Shown here: positions 1 to 13,700 of the stretch, one piece after another
Position numbering within the stretch: position 1 is the stretch's first letter
How the letters are laid out: every line of letters begins with the position of its first letter
Source: Arthonia radiata
Taxonomy: Eukaryota; Ascomycota; Arthoniomycetes; Arthoniales; Arthoniaceae
Direction of reading: 5' to 3'
Assembly: GCA_002989075.1 (NCBI GenBank)
Contig: PSQN01000001.1
Location: 781,760-845,759 of the forward strand
DNA length: 64,000 nucleotides
Made by a program: the position numbers and the translations under genes
The notes under the pieces: generated by a model
Told to the model about the DNA's origin: nothing
Seen by the model: only the letters and a program-made list of their open reading frames with translations
The model's database searches: none

Positions 1-910
1 TCGGCGGGCTCTAACGTACTAGACAAGCATATATTTATCCGGGTAAGCCAGTTAAATTAGACCGGAGACCTTAGTTTTGCCGGTAAAACTGTTACTTACC
101 GACAGTAATTCAGTAAAAGAACTTATAAAAAACTCTACCTTTTAAGCTAAATCTAAGTATATTGATATATAGTATCACTATATTAGAGAAAACGTTTAGA
201 TAGGTCAAATAGAGCTTAAATATGTTTCTACAAAGAAACAATTAGCAGATAGTTTAATAAAACCGATTGACTTAGCTAAAATACTAACGTTTAGAACTTA
301 AATTAGCTTATAATCCGGCTAAAATAACTAATCGATTAAGAAGGTATATTAAAAATTAACTAACTAGCTAGTTAGCTAGAACCTCTAAAGGCCTAGTATA
401 TTAAATAGATCTTACTAGCTGTCTTAGTTTAAAATAGAATAAGCCTTTTATCTAAAGGATCGGGCTTAGTAGCCCGAGCTTAGGACAAAAAGAAGCATTA
501 TACAACCTATCTTAGACAGCTGGCCTATAGTCTAAGACAATATAGAATAAACTTAGAGACTAATAGTTTTAAATAGACAGAATTACTGTCTTATATAGTA
601 AGTTACAAGTTATTTAGCTTCTATTAAAAAGAATAGATATCTAGTAAGTCCTGTATAGGCCGCTAAACTTAGATATATAAGCTAAAATCTCTTTAGAGAA
701 TTTTAGCTAATAAGACAGACAATATAACAACAGCTTTCCCTTACTACTAAGTATTGTATCTGTACTAAGCCTAAGTATTGTACCAGTCTCAAGCTGGTCT
801 CGTCTTTCTACTCTTTGTAGTAGTATCCTTCTTCTTTCCTGCACCTTTTTAACAGCAATCTCTGCACGCTAGTAGGAATAATTATAATTACAGAGAGCGT
901 CTAAGGCCAC
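1..910 (+). mobile_element. Ty1/Copia LTR-retrotransposon remnant (fossil)
   Basis: This stretch is strongly AT-rich, unlike the roughly 50-55% GC sequence that follows, and it is full of TpA steps. Around 200-275 one frame still reads like the end of a Copia polymerase RNase H domain (IELKYVSTKKQLADSLIKP), where the family has the conserved 'VxTxxQxADxxTK' motif. The sequence after about 340 is non-coding and probably the 3' LTR, running to a pyrimidine-rich stretch near 800-850. The element is cut by the window edge. It is clearly dead, with many breaks, and its composition suggests RIP. Both ends are approximate; no terminal repeat pair can be seen inside the window. Confidence 0.65.
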
Positions 911-1091
911 TAAGACTAGCAAAGGAGGTATTTCTCTGTCTAAGGGGTCAAAGGATTTAGAGGCAGGTGTACCTGAGCAGAAGCGTTTCCTATTTCGTTA
1001 CTTCACCTTTGAAATTGCCAGTGACTATTGTCTCATGCTCCAATTGCATTGACGAGATTGTCCGCGTCCGACGAGAGTGAATAGGAATGAA

Positions 1092-1107
1092 TAACCCTAA
1101 CCCTAAC
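1092..1107 (-). repeat. Short telomere-like (TTAGGG)n tract
   Basis: The plus strand carries two and a half copies of CCCTAA, the complement of the fungal telomere unit. It lies between the Copia fossil and SWF1. It is too short to be a telomere; chance occurrence, or an interstitial trace left by end repair, are both possible. Confidence 0.5.
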
Positions 1108-1434
1108 GTGCTGTCCTTGTCAGGTTGAGTTGCCGAGTATCCGCCCGAGGGTTTATCAGTGTCAGCACTCGCCAGAGACGAGAAGGGTCTAGGTCTTCAC
1201 AAGATGTCTGCTACGCCCACCTTCTGCTGCTCGTTCCGCTATGCCAACAGCTAAACCGGTTCGCTCCATGGACTCGACATATCATCGTGTCATTTGACTA
1301 CAAGCCCAGAGTCTCGGGTCACATGGATTCCGCGCTCAGGGGTTAGCAAGGCAGCAACTTAGGCACATTGACATGCTCAGTATCTCCCTCCCGACAGCAA
1401 CAGTGTTTTCTTGTGCGCACACGCGTCGCCAATA

Positions 1435-2856
1435 ATGGGTGTGGTGCGCAAGCTTGCCATTGCCATTCTCTCACTCTCCTTCGTCGTTTTCGTTGCATTG
1501 TTCGGTCGACTACCTGCTCTGAGGCAAGTAGCAGATGCCCGAGAACATTAGAGTAGCATCTGACACGAGTTGCAAAGAACCACCCCAATAGGTCTTCTCT
1601 ACAGGACAGCGTTTGTGCGCCTGCCCAAGCTTCTTCTACATGTCGACCACAGCACGACAAATGGTCGCATTTCTTCGTCACTCTCACGCCTGGTCAATTA
1701 TCTTCTACATGAACAAAACCCAATCGTGCTGGTGTGTTTTGACTGAGTGTTCGTGCAAACTAGTCCGTTAAGATCTAATATCTCTCACAACAGATATTTT
1801 TCCTCTCTATATTGTCTGGCAGCGCTCTCATCTTCCTCTCCAGCGCTTGGCCTGTACTCTCAGCTGCGCAGCAAGCCTTCGTCCTGATCCTTCTCCCTCT
1901 TCCCTACGTCTTCACGTACCTGTGCTGCACGTCGACAGCCTCTTACATCACGTATACGAATCACGATGCAAGGCTTGCAGATTATCCATTCGACTACACG
2001 CTCTTCTTCCCTGGCCCCGAGTGCTGGACATGTCACTTCGAGAAGCCAGCACGATCCAAGCACTGCTCTCTCTGCAAGGTCTGTGTGACCCTCTAGATAT
2101 AAGTGGCAGCACTGATTGTGTGCAGACATGCGTAGCTCGCTCAGATCATCATTGCGCATGGTATGTCATGTCGAATGGTCGCATTCCGAGCACTAACATT
2201 TTATGACAGGGTCAACAATTGCGTTGGACGTACTAACTATCGTTGGTTTCTCCTGCTCATGGCAAGTCTCGTCGTACTACTTTCCTATGGCACGGCTTTG
2301 GCCATTACAGTCCTAAAACCTCGAGTACCAGTCGCAGTCTCCTGGCAGGGCAGAAGTGGAATACTTGGACTAGTAGAGCGCTGGGGCCATGCTTTCGCGC
2401 GAGATGCCCGTGTAGGAGGTGTAGGATTGCTGGCGACCTTTACAGCTCCTCTGGCCCTGGGATTGCTATCCTACCACGTATACCTCCTGTGGCTGGGTGC
2501 GACGACCAATGAGACCAACAAGTGAGTATTGCGAACATACGCTGTGTTTATGGCTGACACCAAGACGTAGATGGGCAGGATTACAAGAGGGTATCGAAGA
2601 TAGACTCGTGTGGAAGGGCTTAAGGAGCGTGGTGATGCCTGGCGATGTCTACCGCACGGGAAGTAGCTGGCCGGCGCAATCGGAACAGGTGGTACTAACG
2701 ACGACGGACGGCGAAGTACCTGTGCTACCTGGTGAGCACAAGCGAAGAGACACGTTGGGTGGAGGGGGGTGGCAGAAAGTGGTATCTCTTGCAGACGTGG
2801 AGAACCTCTACGACATCGGGTTCTGGAGGAACTTAGCCGATGTCTTCAATCCGTAG
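1435..2856 (+). CDS. SWF1: Palmitoyltransferase SWF1 (DHHC family)
   Basis: Six exons are inferred: 1435-1523, 1578-1731, 1794-2078, 2126-2160, 2210-2521 and 2571-2856, giving 386 residues. The joined protein has an N-terminal membrane segment ending in the SWF1-like FGRLPALR motif, further segments (FFLSILSGSALIFL; a leucine-rich stretch after TNYRWF), and a cysteine-rich zinc domain WTCHFEKPARSKHC...CSLCKTCVARSDHHCAW. The catalytic DHHC cysteine sits in SDHHCAW, split across exons 4 and 5. SWF1 S-acylates transmembrane SNAREs in the ER in yeast. Every junction keeps frame and restores family sequence. Intron 1 (1524-1577) begins with GC rather than GT, in the context AG|GCAAGT. The length fits the family. 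Confidence 0.9.
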
Positions 2857-3071
2857 CAGCGCGTACCAATTGCAGCCTGTTTATGAAAAATGCGCTTGTA
2901 GTTGCTGTTTGTACTTGGCTGTCTAAGCAATCCCAAGCGTGCGAGGTGTACATGGGTGTCAGAGCCGGCTCCAGATTGCCAAGAGATTCCAACCTCGAAA
3001 ATTCCAGCATTGACTTGACTTCTTCCCCACTTCTACCATTCAACTTCGACAAAACTCTCACAACCGCCAAT

Positions 3072-6000
3072 ATGGCTTCCGCCTCTCAGGCTGATGACGG
3101 ATTGACGCCGGTAAGTACTCACCTTGCCCCATCCACTAGCAATCATTAACACAAATTTGCAGGCACAGCGGATGGCCGCGCACCATGCAGCAGCAGAAGA
3201 GAGCCATAATCCGACCGTTGAGGAAGCAGAAGATGAGGCAGACATCGGACATCCTCATACCCTCGATCAGACCGCCGAGTCAGAAGTCACCTCTACCAAC
3301 GGAGTGCCAGCTTCCGCCTCTGCAAAAGGAAAAGGAAAGGCAGTGGATCCCGCACCAGTTCCCCAGACCAATGGAAAGCCGAAGTCGAGGCCTCTTGACA
3401 CCCAGTCAGAGGAGGCCTTTCCCTCACTTGGACCGCGAAAAGGAGATCCGCTTGCTGGCGCCACCGCATGGGGTGCGAAGCCGGCATCTCTGTCTACGCC
3501 AGGACGCACCCCAACGCCCTCTTCTGGTAGACCCTTGACAATGCCCTCTCGAAATGTGCAACACAGCATCACCATTCGCAAGGATGAATTCAAACCGCCT
3601 ACTGAGCTGCGCAAGTCCGTAGCAGAAATCATACGCAACCACAACAAGAGAACCAAGGCGCCAGTCAAGGCCACCGGTTCAAGTGCTGGAATGAGCTTCA
3701 GCGCCGAAGGACCAACCATGGATCTTGTGAACCAAAGCTTAAAAGATATTGCCAACGAAGTGTGCGCAAGGGTAAGTCGATTCGAAGGTTGCATTGGTGT
3801 ACGGTCGCTGACAAGTCCGAGCGGAAACAGATTACTCACCGAGTGCCGGTGCCTGTGTCCACGCTATCGAGTATCATTGGCAAGCAGGGCTCGCGAATTC
3901 AAGAAATACAACGCAACACAGGCGCTCGTATCAACGTGAATAAGGATACCCAACGAGGATCTGGGTTGGACGAAGATGATATGGTAGACATTGAGATCCA
4001 GGGAAACTCCGTGACCATCGCGTTAGCCGAGCGCGAAGTCCAATCAATAGTCAAGGAGAAGACATCCACTGTCAATCTCAGGGTGCGCGATGTGCCGCCA
4101 GAATTGTTTCCCTTCATCGCAGGAGCCCACAGCACACACATTGGCAGTTATGAGGATGGACGCGACGTTCGAGTTAAGGTCCCGCACTATCACACTTGGT
4201 CTTCGAAGCCACCGACACAAGTGCAAGCTCCCAATCAGCCCGTTTCTTTTGAACCACAAGAAGGCTACCACATTACCATCTCCGGCGACCGAGATCATGC
4301 ACAGCACGTCCAGCAGGACATTCAAAGACGCGCCGCGGAGTTACAACGACAGCTTACGGCGAATCAGCTCGAGGTCGAGCGCGAAAAGCATCGCTTTATC
4401 CTAGGCGAGAGCGCCGCTTCGCTGCATGACTTCCTCCACGAAACTGGCTGCTCTATCATCATGCCGCCGCCTTCCGAGGATACCGAGACTGTCACTGTTG
4501 TGGGCCCACCTGAGCACGTTGACGCTGCGATCAACAAGGTCATGGAGCTTGCATTGAGCATGGCAATGACAAGTGTCGACGTCTCCCGCCAACATCCGAA
4601 TGCTAAAAACCATGCCCAAGACATGACACGATATTTGCAGCAGCGCAGAGCACTTGAGCGCCTTGAGAGGAGACATGAAGCTAATGTCGTCCTCCCTGAT
4701 AATTCAGGCCCCTGGCAAATCTACTCTCGCGACGGCAAGAACGGTATGCGGTTACGCAAGGACGTTACTGACATGGTCTCTGCGCAAGTGCCTGCGCGAT
4801 ATCGAACTCTGGACGATGTCCATCCTTTCTACCAACAACATCTCCGGCGTCAACACGCTCGGCAGGTGCGTGATCGGTACGGCGTTCAACTAGTCATTGC
4901 TGAGCCAACCATGGAAGACTCGCCTTTACTGCTCGTCTACGAAGGTGAGAGTTCGTATGATGACTACGAGCCGCCAATGGCAAAGCCAGACGCTGCTGAG
5001 ATAGCAGCCTTCGAGCAATCTCTCCGACAGGCGGAAGAGTACCTCACAGGCCTACTACAGGGCCAAGGAAACGTCGAGCGACAGACTGTTGACGCTCCTT
5101 CCAAGTACCGTGAAAAATTTCATCGGTACGCGACTAGACAACAGGAACAGCAAGGCGCAGACTCTTTCCCAGTGCAGCTTCTCGGATTTGACACTGTGCC
5201 TACTGGTTCTTCGGCAAGAGACACGACCCCTTTCGCCTTTCAAGGTCCTTCCAGCCAAGTGGAGCAGTATCGCCAGAGTTTACTCGACTTCATTGAAGAA
5301 CAAATCCGTGATGAGGCTGAGCGCGGATACACCACATCTTGTGACTTCCCACAAAAGTTCATGAATCAGCTCATTGGCAAGAGAGGCGAAAACATAAACA
5401 AGCTTCGAGATGAGTTTGACGTTGAGATTCAGGCTCAGGACGGCAAAGTCGACATCAAAGGACCGAAAGCTAAAGCCGACGCAGCAAAGGCACACATTAC
5501 AGCCTTTGCACGTAAAGCTGAGGATGAGACTACACACAACCTCAAGATCAAGCCAACATTCCACGGTGAGCTTATTGGACCCAAAGGCTCACAAATTCGA
5601 AGGTTGCAAGAGCGCTATAATGTCCGCATCGACTTCCCTCGCACGGCCGGCAGCGTGTCTCCCGATACGCAGTCCGTGGCAGATGGTGGCAGTGATGCTG
5701 CTGGACCTACCAAAGGCCGGCGATCTGCCCAAGAGTCTGACGTCGTTGTCATCAAAGGCCCTAAACGAGGTGCAGATGAGGCCAGAAGCGAGATTCTGGA
5801 TCTTTACCAGTACATGCAAGACCACTCGCACTCGTCAACTGTCTCCGTTGCGCAGTCTCAGCTGCCCTCTTTAATCGGTCAAGGTGGCCGGGAACTCGAC
5901 AAGCTGCGTCTAGAGACTGGTGCTGCAATCGATGTGCCTGGCACAAGAGATGCCAAAGATCCGTCAGGACGTGTAGAGGTCAAGCTGAGAGGCACGAAAG

Positions 6001-7094
6001 AGCAAGTTCAGAAAGCCACGCAAGAAATCTCAAAACGCGCAAAGCTGTTCGACGAGAGTGTCACTCGTTCGCTCAACGTCGATAAGAAGCATCATCGTGG
6101 TTTGATCGGCAGAAACGGCGAGAACTTGCGCAGTATGGTTGCACAAGCCGGAGGCAGGGAAGACGAACGCAATCGATTGGTCCGCTTCCCGCCTGCTGGC
6201 TCACAAGAGAGCACTATCAAGCTTGAAGGCCATCAAGACATTGTCGACAAGTTGGCTGCCGCTATCCAGGCGTATGCTGCCGAGCGAGACCAGCAAGTCA
6301 GCGAGACCATCACAGTACCTCAAGAGAGGCACGGTAGCCTCATCGGCGCTGGTGGCGAGACTCGGAAGCGTATTGAGTCCGAGTTTAAGATAACCATGAA
6401 CATACCAGATCGGTCCGCAACGGGAGCTGCTCGTGAAGCAGTCAAACTCACCGGCATGCCAGCCAATGTCGAGAAAGCTAAGGAATCGATCCTTGGTATG
6501 ACGAAGGGCAACGAGAGCGAGACACTCCACGTACCGCGACATTTGCATCACCACGTCTACAACAATCACGGCAATCGACTAAGAGACATGCGCGTTCGTG
6601 TAGACCACGCGGGTCATCCGCGTCCACCAAAACCAACGCCTCCCGCCGGCCGAGCTACCCTTTCCAGCAGTTTGCCTCTCATCACCGACACTGCTTCGGA
6701 TCCGTCTGCTTTCGACATTCGCCAACACCACGGCTGGGACACCCTCGATGCCGCAGCATATGGTGAGGACACGGATTCGACGATACCTTGGGTGTTCCGG
6801 GCCTCCGAAGCAGCAGAGATCGAGCGTGCCAAGCGGTTGATCGAGGAGGCCATAGAGGCCGAGCAGGTATCAGTAACAGGGTATCTGATCTTGCCAGACC
6901 CGAGCCTACACCAGTATGTTATCGGCCCTCGTGGCGCAACCATCAACAGTATCCGCAAAGAAACGGGCTGCCGAATCGACGTGCCCAAGAAGAGCGTTGG
7001 AGCAGAGGCGATCGAGATTCGAGGCTCGCCAGACGCCGTGGAACAGGCGAAGGAGATGATCTTGGACGCAGTGATGGAGGCGCGTCAGGGGTGA
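3072..7094 (+). CDS. SCP160: Multi-KH-domain RNA-binding protein (Scp160/vigilin)
   Basis: Exons 3072-3110, 3163-3771 and 3831-7094 encode 1303 residues. The first 180 or so residues are low-complexity. Then come repeated KH modules, visible from GxxG loops preceded by hydrophobics: IIGKQG (about residue 233), LIGKRG (730), LIGPKG (797), LIGQGG (897), LIGRNG (974), LIGAGG (1053) and VIGPRG (1246). Several modules have lost the GxxG (AGAHSTH, LGESAAS, NNHGN), as is usual in Scp160. Yeast Scp160 (about 1220 residues) binds mRNA on ER-associated polysomes. The start is supported by the 13-residue first exon and a canonical GTAAGT donor. The intergenic gap to SWF1 is only 215 bp. Confidence 0.9.
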
Positions 7095-7785
7095 GTTGGA
7101 AATGCAAGGAGGAAAGCTTCGAGATATACCACATATTCACGCATCACGACATAAACTGCCTTGCAGATGCAGATAGCCGTTATAACTTTGTAATATCAAA
7201 CTCGAGAGGGGAACACGAACGAGTTACTTACCGGATCGACTGCCAGCTCTGAAACCAAACACGCCCAAACAGGCCCCTGTCAGTCTGTGCGTCTCCGTCA
7301 CGGCGTACCGGGTGTTGGCAGCAGGGTGGTGATGATTAGGGAAGGCCTGACGATTAAAGTTTAGCGCGCCTTGACCTGCAGCTCTTCTCTCCAGCAAACT
7401 CAATTTGAATTTCCATGCTCAAGACGCACGTACCTACTCTCACTACTACTCTCTTTTTCTCCAGCTTTCTTGTCTATATTAGCAGCTGCTCCATACTCTC
7501 ATTCCCGCTGCGCTCCGCCTGTCTATCCTTGGCTCTTTTGTTGCTATTCTACGCCCTCTTTACAGCCCCGCCCGCCAGCAGACTCCTTCCGCCGCGTTTC
7601 ACCTCCCCGCGCCTCTTCCGTTTCGAGTCTGAACCCACCCACTCTCTTCTGGAACGCCAGCTCGAGTCGTATCTCTGTTTCAATCTTTACTGCTCGCTGT
7701 TCCATCCACGGTCGATCTTTCCCTGTCGCAACATGTCCTTGGGCGGCCAGTTCGATCACACCTAGGCGCTTCATCCTTCGAAACA
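7095..7785 (+). promoter_or_regulatory. Intergenic region and pyrimidine-rich leader of the DOCK gene
   Basis: No gene is seen here. From about 7400 to 7780 the plus strand is rich in C and T, typical of fungal 5' leaders and core promoters, and it runs up to the ATG at 7786. Confidence 0.4.
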
Positions 7786-10700
7786 ATGCCTTGGTCACCT
7801 CTACCCTATATTGCATATGCTGTATGCATCTACCCTTTTGCCAGCAGTCAGGGTGATGACCTACCTCTTCATGTCGGGGACGAGCTCTACCTGTTCGAGC
7901 AAGGCGGCAACGATGGCTCGTGGTATCGAGGGTATATGTATGCGCAGCCCTCAGTCAAGGCCGGATTGACATCCACTACTGGCCAGTTCTTGCAGAGGCG
8001 CATCTACACCGGCGTCTTCCCCGTAGACTTTGTCGAGATTCGTGAAATCATTCGCGACGAGACCGACGCCGAGTCTGAAGAGCCTAAGACTCCCGATGAG
8101 CAATACCGCGTCGACAGAGACCGCCGGCATTCTGGCGTATTCAATCTGTTTCAAGATGGTACCGCCAGCCCCTCCAAAACAATACAGCTGCCTCAAGATC
8201 AATCTGATGGAAGCTTGGATGACCTCGAAGATGAATTCCCGAGCCCACCAGGACAGCATCCGGCACCTATATCATCAAACGACGAGATTCATGACGCAAG
8301 AAGACACAGCGCCAAGCAAGCCTTGAGACGCCGAAGTCAGCGTCTGAAACCTCCGCTCCCCGTACCTCCCTTGAAAACATCTGAAGAGACTGATATGGGG
8401 AAAGACGAACCGCTCATCGACGAAATCGCATCCTGTCTCCGTGAATGGTACACTTCCAGGTTACACGAACTTTCCCTCAATCGAGAGTACAAGACGCTCC
8501 AGAAAATGTCGGTCCTCATCAACAAGCTCGACTACACACGTCGCGCCTTGATGCACAGGGTTCTCACCTCCACCGAGCTCGTCAAGGTTAGAGCAGAGGC
8601 CGTTTGGGATCTATCAAGAGCCAGTAAAATACTCGGCGGTGGTGTCGTTGTTCGAAGTACCAAAGAGAAGGGTAGGATGTTGACGGCCGAGGACTCTTGC
8701 GTTGAGATGACGAAGCTGCAAGCAAATATGAGCCTGCTCGACGACAAGCCCGGACGTCAACTGGACACCAAAGCCACCTACCAGATTTACCTGAATGCCA
8801 AAAGCTTCGAGGCTGGTACCGAAAAGACCTCGCACCTGGCCCTATGCTTGTACTCCAAACGAGAGGGTGCATCAGCGAAGGCTCTTTCGGAAACGTACGC
8901 CATCGAGATGAGGGCTTCCAAAATCTCAGCCGGCCCTGTCACATTCGAGGGCACCGAGCGAACATTGTTCACCGATATTGCAGGCGCTGATATGAGTGAA
9001 ACGCCTGCAGAGCGGTCGGATGTATACTTGGTGGTTAAGATGTACACGTATGAGCAGCCATACGTACGCAGGCCATCGACCCAGTACAGCAACCTCAGCC
9101 GACCAGGTTTGGCCAGCAGGTCCGGCGCGTCTGATCAGGATATACCTACAAGTACGGTTCCACGTAGTTTCAACTCCGCACTCCGAACAGGGAGTATTAG
9201 AGGCGGGCGACAGAGTCTGATGTGGGGACGCAAGAACCGCAACAATTCCGAAATGTCGATACCTAAAGTAACGCCTTCACAGTCAGAGATTTCAAGTGGG
9301 GGACATCACGCCGCAACCGCGAACAGCCGGCTGCCAACCACGTCTGAAGAGCCGTCTAAGGCTGACAAGCCATACAAGCGCGTGACCAGCTTTGCTGTGC
9401 AGAGAATTAGCAAAGACGTGCGCGATTTGAAAGACCACGAGATCAAACTCGACCTTCGCCCCCTTGCAACTATCTTCGAGGATGGCTCGCTGGGTGACGA
9501 TAATGAGAAAGAGGTAGCTGTCGAAGCTCTGGGAGCCGTAATCGATTGTCAGTCCCCAGCCGTGAAATCATCTCTCACGTTGCAGCTGCGAGCATTCGAG
9601 AGCACAAGTGCCGCCGAGCTCATGCAGGCGACCCCAACGCTCTTTCACAATGCGTCGATATCGCAGCGCATGGGCTTTGCGCGTGCCCCGCGAGAGCACC
9701 GAAGTGATATCTACCTCACTTTGAAGCTGCCCAAAATTCCTCAAACCTCACTACTCTTGCATCCTCGAGAGGGTCATGTACCAATTCCGCAAGACATTGG
9801 GCTTGCTAACCTTGTCTTGACATTGGAGCTTCGTGGCGCGGACGGCCAGCGGCTTGAAAATGTGATTTGGTCAGCCTCGAATCGAAAGCTTGCAGGTGCC
9901 TGGCGGACCCATGCAGTACAGCAAGGTGACTCGTGGAACGACACGATCCGATTCAAGCTTGACCCAAAGGATGTCCCGGGATCTCATGTCATCATGAGCA
10001 TAGCGGAAGGCGCGCATTTTCCATTTGCACTCTGTTGGATGCCACTCTGGCACAACGGGGCATTCATCAGAGATGGCGACCACGCCCTCTCCTTGTACAA
10101 GTACGACGACCATACTTCGGCCATCAAGTCTGGAAAAGGCGCCTACCTCGATCTCACTTGGAAAGCGCCCAAGCGCGATGAGACTGTCACAGGCGCCCTT
10201 GCCTCCGTCGTTGTTCACACGTACTTGTGCAGCACGGCGTTCTCCCAAGATCCGAACCTTCTGGGTCTTCTCTACTGGGACGATCGTACAGACCAAGATG
10301 TCTTGCACCTCCTGCAACAATTTCCTTTCGTCCCGCAAATCGAGACAATCAAGTTGTTGAAAGATGTCTTCAACGCACTGTTTGGTATTATGGTACATTA
10401 CGCTGGTCAGGATGACGTCGAGGATCTGGCGTTTGATGCTCTGGTGACAGTGCTCAGTACGGTGAACGATAAACGGTTCGATCTTCGGCCTTTCGTCGAG
10501 GATTACGCGAAGAACGAATTCAGCTATCCCTTCGCGTTTCCTTGCCTGCTGAGAAGTATGTCCCGCTTGCTAGAAGACTCCACCAGTCCAAAGAAATCGC
10601 GGGGTCTACGCTCAGCGATAAAAGTGGGGGCGTATGTCATGAAGTTCATGATCAAGGCTAGGCAGCAGCAGGTGAAGAAAGAGGTTGATATCGGCATCAA

Positions 10701-13700
10701 CAGCCACCGGCCAACATTCGCGAAGGATCTCAATATCATGTTCTCGGGCATCGAATCATTAATGAAAGACAAGAACCCAATGCTCATAGGCACAAAGACT
10801 TTGGTTGTGCAACACTATCACACCTATTTGCCGGAGCTCAGGGGCGTCATGAACTCCGAAGAGATTTTGACTATCGCGTCAGACTTCATCAATACGTTGA
10901 ACAATATCGAGGGCAAGCTCATCTTATACAAGCTCCTTCTGATACTCCACATTTCCGATGCGGAGCTGTTCCCCGCTCAAGAGACCCGCAAAGAGTGGAT
11001 AAGTTGCGTCGACCATTGGATGTCACCACACTGGGGCAAGTCGGACGAGTACACGTCTCAATGGCGCGAGCAGACCCGTATCTGTTGCTCTATAGTCGCG
11101 ACTTTCTACACAAAGTACGACATGGCATACACAGCAACTTGGACAAGGAAGCTACATCAGTCCTATAAGATCATGAGAGTGGAGACAATGTCGAAGCGTC
11201 CCTCAAAGACGTTTTCTCTGTTGTTTCCGGCAACGTATCCCTTTCCGAGCCGACACATCGAGCATGAAACGTGGTTTGATGAAAGCCTGCTCGAAATATC
11301 GGCTCTTCTGGCTGAGCAGTCAAGCATTCCCGCCGACCATTTTCCAGACCTACCCATCGACCAATTGTCGGATGGGCTGCAAGCTGTTCTAGATGTCGTT
11401 AAATCTATACTGGACTTTGAAGCATTCCCAGCGGACTGGATTAGCTTGCACCTATACCATCACAGAAGTTGTCTGCGCTTCATGCAGACCCTTTATGAGG
11501 TGCTACGAGAGAAATTTCTACCCCCCCCAGACGATGCATCCCAAGCAAATGACGTTGACAACTTCAACGACGATCTGTGGCGTTCTTACTTGTCAATGCT
11601 CCTCAAACTGGTGTCGACAAAAGCTATAGGATTTGAGCGCTTCTCTGAGCAGAGACGACGTGCTGTAATGAAGATCAGCGGTGATATCCGCATGGCCGGT
11701 GGCGATCTCCTCGCTCAAAGCTGGCACTCTCTGGGCTGGACTGCGGACAGGGAAGACCGTGCCAAATACAGCCTCGACAAGTTAGGTGGGTATCAAGTTC
11801 CCTTCGTGCCAGGACTTGTGGGTCCTGTTGTGGTGCTGTGTCTAAGCAATCACATTAACATCAGGAGTGTTGCGGTCGCAATCATGCGATCGATGATTGT
11901 TGGCGAGTGGACCCTGACTGGCAACCTTGATGCGGTTCAGACGGCAGCGATTGACAATGTTGATTGGCTGTTTAAGAAGCGGTCTTTCAGCGGTCAGGAG
12001 CCGTCTAGAGACTTTATTCAAGAGCTTCGAAACATCTTCGACGATGTCAATGTTGTGCGAGACGACGATTTGGGGCACGCCGTCAAGGTTCTACTAGACA
12101 CTCTCAGCGACCTGCTCGAACTGCTGATCGCTGTTTACGTCCCAGAGGACTCAGGCGATGCGCTCCAGCTTCTCGAGTCGATGTCACTGCTGGACTACTA
12201 CAAGGCTTTGGGCAAGCTCGACATTTACGTCGATTATGTGCACCTGATTTCGAGCACTCAAGCCAGAGCGAAAAATTACACAGAGGCGGGTCTCGCTCTG
12301 CAGCTGCACGCTAACCTCCTTGACTGGGACGCGACCACCACTCTTCCTGCCATCGAGGAACCAGCATTTCCTGCACAGACCCCCTTTGACCGGAAAGAGC
12401 AGCTGTGTCTACAAATGCTGAGACATTTCGAATCGGCCTCAGCTTGGAACCAGGCCCTAAACATATATGAAGAGCTAATGCATCAATATAAGACCAACAT
12501 GTTTGACTACGCCAAGCTTGCGCGCGCTCAACGCGCCACCGCGGCCATTTACGAGAAGATCAACAGGGGTAAACAAGTGGCTTTGCGATACTATCGCGTT
12601 CAGTTCCAAGGCATGGGTTTCCAGCCTAATTTGCGAGGCAAGCAATTCATCTTCGAAGCCTCCAACAATGAACGTACTAAAGAATTTGCGGACCGTATGG
12701 CTGAGCAATTCCCTCATGCTAAAATTGTTGGCGAAGTCGATATTAAGGAGGTTGAAGGGCAATTCATATCTATTTTTGCGGTTGCCCCCCAACGCGACTA
12801 CACGCACCCTATCAACAGACGCGTCGAGGCGTCACCCGCCATCAAGGAGCACATCATGTCGGCTTCGCCACAACAATTCCTCCACGTCACAAGAAAGGTC
12901 TCCAATGCTCACACGATTCGGGAACAAAAACAAGAAAAGCAATTGCTCACCACAGCAGAGCCCTTCCCCACTGTGTTGCGTCAATCTGAAATAATTGATA
13001 AGAAGACCGTCGTAATGGATGCCGCTCAGATCGGCGTGGAGCGTGCAACAAGAAAGACACAAGAACTTCAGCAGCGAACCCAACAAGTGCACGAGGGCGG
13101 TGAAGCGAACATGTCTGCGCTCACTGAATTGCTGATGGTCCTCACCAGTGTGAAGTCGTCGGGCGGCGTTTGGGGGTACTGGGAGCTCTTATCTTCTGAT
13201 CAGCCATCAACCCACACTCGCGCGATGGCGAACGGCGATGCTGCTAGCCATTCGGACTCGAAGGTGCAGGTGATCATCGATGCTGCGCATGCAAATCTGG
13301 ATCCGTTGCATGTCGCTTTGCGCACCGCTCTCATAGATCATTACCTCACCATCCGTGCCGCTCTTGAGCTTTACACGCGCGGCGCCCACCAAGCCACCAG
13401 AGCGGATCTGCAAAAAGAACTTGAGTCGACCTTTGCGCCGGTAATTCGCTACTACAGAACCATCACGCCGGATTTGCCACCCCCTCAAGCTGAGAACAAA
13501 GGAACTGAGGCCGGAGAAGGCGACGGCTCTGTCACCGCGCATCCGCCCACTACACCTCACGCTCCAGCGACACCTTCCGCCTCGCCGAACCTGAGCGGCC
13601 CCTCATCCCCTCGCATCAATGGCCCCGCAAGGTCGCGCAAAGGCCCACGCATCAGCGTCATACCCGAAGCCTCCGAGACGTCGACTGGCCCCGGCGCAAA

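Noticed and set aside
3267-3839. 190-codon frame antisense to the KH-protein gene
   Set aside because: It is a shadow of the coding strand of a well-supported gene.
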